Part shown: in pieces, positions 58,363-64,000 of the stretch
How the letters are laid out: each line of letters starts with the position of its first letter
Position numbering within the stretch: the stretch's first letter is position 1
Assembly: GCA_028994555.1 (NCBI GenBank)
Contig: JARDVN010000001.1
Coordinates: forward strand, 1 to 64,000
Length of the DNA stretch: 64,000 bases
Origin: Citrobacter amalonaticus
Lineage (GTDB): Bacteria > Pseudomonadota > Gammaproteobacteria > Enterobacterales > Enterobacteriaceae
Direction: 5' to 3'
Translations under genes and position numbers: made by a program
The notes under the pieces: generated by a model
What the model saw: only the letters and a program-made list of their open reading frames with translations
Told to the model about the DNA's origin: nothing
The model's database searches: none

Positions 58363-59625
58363 TCAAAACAGTTCCAGCGCCAACAGCTCGTCAATGGTCT
58401 GGCGACGACGAATCAGTCGCGCCTGGCCGTTGTCAAATAACACTTCCGGCAGCAGCGGACGGCTGTTGTAGTTCGATGACATTGACGCACCGTACGCGCC
58501 GGTATCATGCAGCACCAGATAATCTCCCGGTGCCACCGCTGGCAAAGCACGGGTTTCGACTTTGCCGCCCTCCTGCTGGGTAAAAACGTCACCGGATTCG
58601 CACAACGGTCCGGCAACCACCGTATCGACCCGCGGCGCGTTCTCCAGTGAACGGCCGTCCGCCGCCAGCGCGGAAATATGATGATAACTGCCGTACATCG
58701 CCGGGCGCATCAGGTCGTTAAACCCGGCATCCACCAGCACAAAATGACGACTGCCCATCTGCTTCACGCTGCGTACCTGGGTGACCAGTACGCCGGACTG
58801 GGCGACGAGAAAACGTCCTGGCTCAATTTCCAGCTTCACATGATGCCCCAGATGACGGGCGATCTGTTCACGCGCAGCGTTCCACAAACCAAAATAATGC
58901 TGAGTATCTACCGCCTCTTCGTCGTCGTGATAAGGGATCGACAGACCGCCGCCGGCGGAGATCGCCTCCAGATCCTGGCCGAAATCCACCACCTGACGTA
59001 CCATCGCGCCACACACCTGCTCCAGATGTCCATAATCAACGCCTGAACCAATATGCATGTGGATACCCACCAGCTTCAGTTGATGACGCTGCATCACCGC
59101 CAGCGCCTGCGGTAAATCGGTATGCCAGATGCCGTGTTTGCTGTTTTCGCCGCCGGTATTGGTTTTCTGGCTATGGCCATGGCCAAAGCCAGGATTCACC
59201 CGCAGCCAGACGCGATGGCCCGGCGAGACCTGCCCAAGCTGATCGAGCATATCAACAGAACCGGCGTTGACCGGAATGCGCAATTCGCTGACGCGGGCCA
59301 GGGTGGCGTTATCAATCACATCAGCGGTAAACACGATGTCATCCGGATGCGTTTGCGGATCGTATCCCGCTGCCAGCGCACGCTCGATTTCGCCTAACGA
59401 CACGGAATCTACCTTCACGCCCTGTTCGCGCATTAAGCGCAGAATATGAATATTGGAACAGGCCTTCTGCGCGAAGCGCACCACATCAAACTGCTGCAAC
59501 GCAGCAATCTGACGACGAACGATCTGTGCGTCGTAAACCCAGACCGGGCAACCAAATTCTGCCGGCAGCCTGAGCAGGTTTTCCGCGGTGAGATCGGTAT
59601 CAGTGCAATACAGTGAGTGAGGCAT
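58363..59625 (-). CDS. lysA: Diaminopimelate decarboxylase LysA
   Basis: LysA decarboxylates meso-diaminopimelate to L-lysine with PLP. The 420-residue protein has the PLP lysine at 54 in VRFAQKACSNIH, the glycine-rich SAGGGLSIPY loop and the conserved cysteine in AGPLCESGDVF. Intact. It is divergent from lysR, which activates it. Confidence 0.97.
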   Translation of the reverse strand: MPHSLYCTDTDLTAENLLRLPAEFGCPVWVYDAQIVRRQIAALQQFDVVRFAQKACSNIHILRLMREQGVKVDSVSLGEIERALAAGYDPQTHPDDIVFTADVIDNATLARVSELRIPVNAGSVDMLDQLGQVSPGHRVWLRVNPGFGHGHSQKTNTGGENSKHGIWHTDLPQALAVMQRHQLKLVGIHMHIGSGVDYGHLEQVCGAMVRQVVDFGQDLEAISAGGGLSIPYHDDEEAVDTQHYFGLWNAAREQIARHLGHHVKLEIEPGRFLVAQSGVLVTQVRSVKQMGSRHFVLVDAGFNDLMRPAMYGSYHHISALAADGRSLENAPRVDTVVAGPLCESGDVFTQQEGGKVETRALPAVAPGDYLVLHDTGAYGASMSSNYNSRPLLPEVLFDNGQARLIRRRQTIDELLALELF

Positions 59626-59742
59626 AACGGGCTCCGGACATGACGTTTTTTATGATTACGCCACAGTGCGAAGAGAATAAAAAATATCGTTTTTTATCGA
59701 CTCTATGCAAAAATGATATGGTTTGAATTCAGCGAGGTGATG

Positions 59743-60679
59743 ATGGCTGCCGTTAACTTACGTCATATTGAAATCTTTCACGCGGTCATGACCGCAGGAA
59801 ACCTGACCGAAGCCGCGCGGTTGCTGCATACATCACAGCCCACCGTCAGCCGTGAACTGGCGCGCTTCGAAAAAGTACTGGGGCTGAAACTGTTCGAACG
59901 CGCGCGCGGTCGTCTGCATCCCACGGTTCAGGGGTTGCGTCTGTTCGAAGAGGTTCAGCGATCCTGGTACGGGCTGGACAGGATCGTCAGCGCGGCAGAA
60001 AGCCTGCGCGAGTTTCGTCAGGGGGGAATTATCCATTGTCTGCCTGCCGGTCTTTTCGCAGTCGTTGCTGCCGGCGTTGATTCAGCCGTTTCTCGCCCGC
60101 TATCCGGACGTCAGCCTGAATATTGTGCCGCAGGAGTCACCGCTGCTTGAAGAGTGGCTTTCCGCCCAGCGCCACGATCTGGGGCTGACGGAAACCTTGC
60201 ATACGCCGGCCGGAACCGAAAGAACAGAACTCTTCTCGCTTGATGAAGTCTGCGTGTTGCCGCCAGGCCATCCTCTCGCGGAAAAACCGGTTTTAACGCC
60301 GCAGGATTTTCAGGGGGAGAATTATATCAGCCTGTCGCGCACGGACAGTTACCGGCAACTGCTGGACACCCTGTTTACTGAGCACGACGTTAAACGGCGA
60401 ATGGTGGTGGAAACCCACAGTGCGGCCTCCGTTTGCGCGATGGTGCGCGCCGGTGCGGGGCTGTCTGTCGTCAACCCACTCACCGCGCTGGATTATGCGG
60501 CGAGCGGCGTGGTGGTGCGCCGTTTCAGTCTTTCCGTGCCGTTTACCGTCAGCCTGGTGCGGCCCATCCACCGGCCCGCCTCCGCACTGGTCGAGGCTTT
60601 CAGCCAGCATCTGCAAACCCGCCATCACCTGCTGATGACGGCGCTGGAGCAGATCCTCGGGCCGGTTACGACAGCATAA
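59743..60679 (+). CDS. lysR: LysR, transcriptional activator of lysA (one frameshift)
   Basis: LysR activates lysA when diaminopimelate is present and lysine is low. The N-terminal HTH reads [20 protein letters not shown] and [23 protein letters not shown]6 run at 60021-60026 has one extra G; as written the frame breaks after EFRQG, and removal gives [20 protein letters not shown] and 311 residues, the family length. I choose the ATG giving MAAVNLRH; earlier in-frame ATGs exist. Convergent overlap of 14 bp with ygeA. Confidence 0.95.
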
Positions 60680-61359
60680 ACGTCACGGCATCTGCGGCAT
60701 GGATCGCAGCGGTGTCGAACACCGGAATCGGGCTACGCTCTACCGGCACCAGTAGACCAATCTCCGTGCAGCCAAAAATGACGCCCTCTGCCCCCTGTGC
60801 CGCCAGGGTTTCAATCACTTCTACATAGTACTGACGTGACGCTTCGGTAAATTGTCCCAGGCAAAGCTCATCAAAGATTATCTGGTTGATCGTCGCCCGC
60901 GCATCCGCATCGGGTACGAGGCATTCAATGGCGAACTGCTGTTCCAGACGACCCCGATAAAAATCCTGTTCCATAGTGTAACGCGTTCCCAGCAGCGCAA
61001 CGCGATGCATTCCCTGCGCGCTGATAACACGACCGGTCGCATCGGCAATATGCAAGAAAGGCAGCGAGCAGCGCGATTCAATGGCATCGGCCACTTTATG
61101 CATGGTATTCGTACATAAGACGATCCCCTCCGCTCCGGCCTGCTGCAACCCGATCGCGGCCTGCGCGAGAATATCCCCGGCTTTGTCCCACTCGCCGCGA
61201 CTCTGGCACGCTTCGATCTCGTGGAAGTCAACGCTGTGCAGCAACAGGCTTGCAGAATGAAGCCCCCCCCAGATGCTGTTTAATCCCTTCGTTAATTAAC
61301 CGGTAGTACGGGATCGTCGATTCCCAACTCATGCCGCCTAACAAGCCGATCGTCTTCAT
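60666..61359 (-). CDS. ygeA: Broad-specificity amino-acid racemase YgeA (one frameshift)
   Basis: YgeA is a PLP-independent Asp/Glu racemase-family enzyme acting on amino acids such as homoserine. The protein starts [20 protein letters not shown] and has the two catalytic cysteines in VLCTNTMHK and [12 protein letters not shown]8 run at 61263-61270 holds one extra base; as written the frame breaks after IKQHLGG, and removal gives [20 protein letters not shown] and 230 residues, the E. coli length. Confidence 0.93.
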
Positions 61360-61466
61360 TACCTGCTCCTTCATCAGTGTCTTACTGCAGTGAAGCAAAC
61401 TTGTGATCAAGTTTCCAGTTCATTCGATCTGCCATTTTCTTTACCGCATGCCTGAGTTAGCTTTAC

Positions 61467-61481
61467 TGAAACATTGTTTCA
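61467..61481. promoter_or_regulatory. KdgR operator upstream of kdgF
   Basis: TGAAACATTGTTTCA is a perfect palindrome matching the KdgR consensus of pectin and hexuronate genes. It ends 19 bp before the kdgF ATG, so a bound repressor would overlap the transcription start. Confidence 0.85.
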
Positions 61482-61500
61482 AACACTAACAGGATCCCAC

Positions 61501-61827
61501 ATGTTTGTTTTCCATAACGAGACGACGCTTGACGATCTGGGCAACGGCGTTACCCGCCGCATCCTCGCCCATAGCGGCAAAATGATGGCTGTTGAGGTTA
61601 ATTTTGAGCAAGGGGCAATTGGCCCGCTGCATCGCCATCCGCATGAGCAACTGACCTATGTGTTGTCGGGTGAATTTGAATTTACTATCGGTGACGAGAA
61701 ACAGGTGGTTCGTGCGGGAGACACATTATATAAGCAGCCAAATATTATGCATGGCTGTGTCTGTCTGAAGCCGGGAACCCTGCTGGATACGTTTACGCCG
61801 GTTCGCGAAGATTTCCTCAGCGCCTGA
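61501..61827 (+). CDS. kdgF: Cupin protein KdgF, pectin-degradation type
   Basis: KdgF converts the unsaturated 4,5-uronate from pectin or oligouronate cleavage to the linear ketoacid DKI that KduI then uses. The 108-residue protein has the cupin metal motif GPLHRHPHEQLTYVLSGEFEF and the second cupin motif with NIMHGCVCLKPGTLLDTFTP, close to known KdgF proteins. The ATG at 61501 is chosen over one 9 codons upstream that would lie within the KdgR operator. It replaces araE, which E. coli has here. Convergent with kduD, whose pathway it feeds. Confidence 0.88.
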   Translation: MFVFHNETTLDDLGNGVTRRILAHSGKMMAVEVNFEQGAIGPLHRHPHEQLTYVLSGEFEFTIGDEKQVVRAGDTLYKQPNIMHGCVCLKPGTLLDTFTPVREDFLSA

Positions 61828-61836
61828 TGTTATCAA

Positions 61837-61867
61837 TAAAAAAACCCTGCGCGAAGGCAGGGTTTTT
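61837..61867. terminator. Bidirectional terminator between kdgF and kduD
   Basis: CCCTGC and GCAGGG pair around a short loop, with an A run on the left and five T on the right, so both convergent genes can use it. Confidence 0.88.
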
Positions 61868-61883
61868 CAGCAAACGGCGCGAA

Positions 61884-62645
61884 TTAACGTGCCAGCCAAC
61901 CACCGTCAACCGCCACGGTATAGCCGTTGATGTAATCCGACGCGCTGGAGGCCAGGAAGACCACCGGTCCCATCAAATCGCTCGGTAGACCCCAACGTCC
62001 CGCCGGAATACGGTCAAGGATTTCAGCGCTACGCTGCTCATCGGCACGCAGTTGCTGGGTGTTGTTGGTCGCCATATAACCCGGTGCGATCGCGTTGACG
62101 TTGATATTGTGCTTCGCCCACTCGTTCGCCATCAGACGGGTCACACCCATTACGCCGCTTTTGGAAGCCGTGTAAGACGGGACGCGGATACCGCCCTGGA
62201 AGGAGAGCATGGACGCGATGTTGATGATTTTGCCGCCGTTACCCTGGGCGATAAAGTGTTTTGCCGCCGCCTGAGACATAAAGAACACGCTCTTGATGTT
62301 CAGGTTCATCACGTCATCCCAGTCTTTTTCGCTGAAATCGATGGCGTCTTCACGACGGATTAGACCCGCGTTGTTGACCAGAATATCGATATGACCGAAC
62401 TCAGCGACCGCACGCTCCAGCAGTGCCGGGATGCCATCGATCTTGCGCAGATCGGCGGTCAGACTCAAAAAGCGACGGCCCAGCGCGGTCACACGCTCGA
62501 TGGTTTCGGTCGGTTCAACGATGTTAATCCCGACGATATCGCAGCCTGCTTCCGCCAGACCCAGCGCCATGCCCTGGCCCAGACCGGTATCACAACCGGT
62601 CACGACAGCGACTTTACCTTCGAGAGAGAATGCATTCAAAATCAT
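61884..62645 (-). CDS. kduD: 2-dehydro-3-deoxy-D-gluconate 5-dehydrogenase KduD
   Basis: KduD reduces 2,5-diketo-3-deoxygluconate (DKII) to KDG. It is a 253-residue short-chain dehydrogenase with the cofactor motif VTGCDTGLGQGMALGLAEAG, NNAGLIRR and the catalytic SYTASKSGV (Y, K). Intact. It lies 55 bp after kduI, the preceding step. Confidence 0.96.
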   Translation of the reverse strand: MILNAFSLEGKVAVVTGCDTGLGQGMALGLAEAGCDIVGINIVEPTETIERVTALGRRFLSLTADLRKIDGIPALLERAVAEFGHIDILVNNAGLIRREDAIDFSEKDWDDVMNLNIKSVFFMSQAAAKHFIAQGNGGKIINIASMLSFQGGIRVPSYTASKSGVMGVTRLMANEWAKHNINVNAIAPGYMATNNTQQLRADEQRSAEILDRIPAGRWGLPSDLMGPVVFLASSASDYINGYTVAVDGGWLAR

Positions 62646-62700
62646 TGTAAATCCTTAGTTTTTCATACCTGTCACGGACAGGCGTTATGAGCGCCCGCGA

Positions 62701-63538
62701 CTAGCGCAGATCTTTCACCGCAACGTGGTCCATATCATCGAAGACCTGGTTTTCACCGACCATGCCCCAGATGAAGGTATAGGCTTTGGTGCCCACCCCG
62801 GAATGGATCGACCAGCTTGGCGAAATAACTGCCTGCTCGTTATGCATAACGATATGACGCGTTTCCTGAGGCTGCCCCATCATATGGAAGACGCAGGTGT
62901 CTTCTTCCATATTGAAATAGAAGTACACTTCCATGCGGCGTTCATGCGTGTGGCATGGCATGGTGTTCCACAGGTTGCCCGGCGCCAGTTCGGTAAGGCC
63001 CATGCTCAGTTGGCAGGTTTCCAGCACATCCGGCACGAAATATTTATTGATGGTGCGGCGGTTACTGGTGAGGTTGTCACCTAATGTCACAGGTGCAACA
63101 TCGGCAGGCGTCACTTTTTTTGGTCGGGTACGTGGTATGCGCCGGTGCGCAGTTGTAGTAAAACTTGGCAGGCGTTGCGCTATCGACGCTGGCGAAAACC
63201 ACCTCTTTTGCCCCTTTACCGACATACAGCGCATCACGGTGGCCAATCTCATAGCACTGACCGTCGACGGTGATGGTGCCCGCGCCGCCGATGTTGATCA
63301 CACCCAGTTCGCGACGTTCCAGGAAATAGGTTACGCCAAGCTGTTTACCGACTTCGCCACCGACGGAAACCGTTTTTGCCACCGGCATAATGCCGCCGAC
63401 GATGATGCGGTCAATGTGGCTGTAAACCATCGTGTATTCGTCAGCCACGAACACTTTCTCAACCAAAAACTCCTTGCGTAGCCCCTGGGTATCCAGTGTT
63501 TTGGCGTGCGCGCTGTGAATACTTTGTCTTACGTCCAC
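62701..63538 (-). CDS. kduI: 5-dehydro-4-deoxy-D-glucuronate isomerase KduI (one frameshift)
   Basis: KduI isomerises DKI to DKII in the cytosol. The protein starts [20 protein letters not shown]; metal ligands are expected in the C-terminal cupin region with [19 protein letters not shown]7 run at 63115-63121 contains one extra base; as written the frame breaks after YPTKK, and removal gives [20 protein letters not shown] and 278 residues, the family length. A KdgR box and a CRP-like site lie upstream. Confidence 0.95.
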
Positions 63539-63651
63539 ATTAACCTCCAGTGATGTACTGAGCGGGAATCCCTCAACGGAGAGCGAAACGCTGTTCCGTT
63601 TTACGTTATGCGCCCATGATAGTCTTCCGGGGATCCGTTTTCAATTACAAA

Positions 63652-63666
63652 TAAAACATCGTTTCA
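63652..63666. promoter_or_regulatory. KdgR operator upstream of kduI
   Basis: TAAAACATCGTTTCA fits the KdgR consensus (arms TRAAAC/GTTTYA) and lies about 115 bp upstream of the kduI start. With the site before kdgF it places both transcription units in one regulon. Confidence 0.75.
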
Positions 63667-63692
63667 CTTTTTCTGCATCTTATTATCAAAAG

Positions 63693-63708
63693 TGTAATTC
63701 CGATCACG
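63693..63708. promoter_or_regulatory. CRP-like site upstream of kduI
   Basis: TGTAATTCCGATCACG has half-sites TGTAA and TCACG with the standard 6-bp spacer, close to the CRP consensus, 27 bp further upstream than the KdgR box. Carbon catabolite control of the kdu genes would be expected. Confidence 0.5.
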
Positions 63709-63942
63709 ATCGATTCATTTCGTGATTATACGCAGGAGAAAAATCGTTTAGTAAAACAACGAAATAGGATTCGCCCCTGCGTGCCCGATGTGCTGACTGT
63801 TGAAAAACCGGGGTCAGTTCCTTCGCTGGATTTATCTGACGGGTGCTAAACCCGGAGCCACGGCAACGCAAGAATGCCGTCACGATTTCTCGAACGGCAT
63901 AAGTGGTATGAATGGAATAAAGAGGGAGAGAATAAAGGAGAG

Positions 63943-64000
63943 TTAATCGCGCTCAATGGCTAACGCCACGCCTTGTCCACCGCCAATACACAGCGTCGCC
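63943..64000 (-). CDS. yqeF: Acetyl-CoA acetyltransferase YqeF, C-terminal end (runs off the window)
   Basis: Only the last 18 codons are present: ATLCIGGGQGVALAIERD and a TAA stop at 63943-63945. The GGGQG loop with the upstream cysteine is the C-terminal thiolase signature, with the catalytic Cys in LCIGGGQG. Gene order (kduI then yqeF) as in E. coli supports yqeF; thiolases with the same tail exist elsewhere. Confidence 0.75.
   Translation of the reverse strand, partial: ATLCIGGGQGVALAIERD

Larger units (their letters stand above)
63539..63942. other. Intergenic region yqeF/kduI
   Basis: About 400 bp upstream of kduI and downstream of yqeF. It holds the kduI control sites (separate entries). 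I see no supported ORF or RNA gene in the remainder, although CCGGGGTC and TAAACCCGG around 63811-63855 could pair. Confidence 0.55.

Overview
This window is ordinary enterobacterial core chromosome. Gene order and proteins follow the relA-to-kduI stretch of Escherichia/Salmonella: relA, rlmD, barA, gud operon, yqcA-truC-yqcC, csrB, syd, queF, ppnN, sdaCB, xni, rlmM, gcvA/gcvB, csdAE, tcdA, mltA, initiator tRNAs, amiC, argA, recD-recB-ptrA-recC, ppdC-ygdB-ppdB-ppdA, thyA-lgt, ptsP-rppH, mutH, ygdQR, tas, lplT-aas, omrA/omrB, galR, lysA/lysR, ygeA, kduD-kduI, yqeF. A glycerate kinase gene joined to gudD and a second LacI-type gene behind galR are Salmonella/Citrobacter-like traits. A kdgF cupin sits where E. 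coli has araE. I infer a Citrobacter-like member of the Enterobacteriaceae; the species cannot be fixed by eye.

Layout. 1-4850 holds the start of relA, rlmD and the BarA sensor kinase. 4881-10169 is a D-glucarate operon (gudP-gudX-gudD-garK, minus strand). 10170-10653 is non-coding apart from a possible 40-codon ORF and two strong inverted repeats. 10654-15813 carries yqcA, truC, yqcC, the CsrA-titrating RNA CsrB, syd, queF and ppnN. 16320-25610 covers serine uptake and deamination, nucleic-acid enzymes, GcvA with the sRNA GcvB, and the Csd sulfur-transfer/t6A genes. 25693-30249 has mltA, three initiator tRNA genes, amiC and argA. 30297-43779 is the RecBCD/protease III block followed by four prepilin-type genes. 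43964-55625 covers thymidylate, lipoprotein, PTS-Ntr, RNA-decapping, mismatch-repair and phospholipid-repair genes. 55712-64000 has OmrA/OmrB, two LacI regulators, lysine biosynthesis, an amino-acid racemase and the pectin/hexuronate genes kdgF, kduD and kduI under evident KdgR sites.

Regulatory circuits are unusually visible. BarA and its output RNA CsrB (with a UvrY palindrome upstream) lie about 8 kb apart. GcvA faces GcvB. argA has tandem ARG boxes. kdgF and kduI each have a KdgR palindrome. Several DnaA boxes lie upstream of mutH.

The most important caveat concerns sequence quality. Eighteen genes contain together 24 frameshifts. Every one is a single extra base inside a mononucleotide run, and removing it restores the usual family length. 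Two of three otherwise identical initiator tRNA genes also carry an extra C in a C run. I read these as uncorrected homopolymer insertions, not pseudogenes, so affected genes are given as single full-length CDS. I found no CRISPR array, prophage, IS element or defence island, and no convincing new system.
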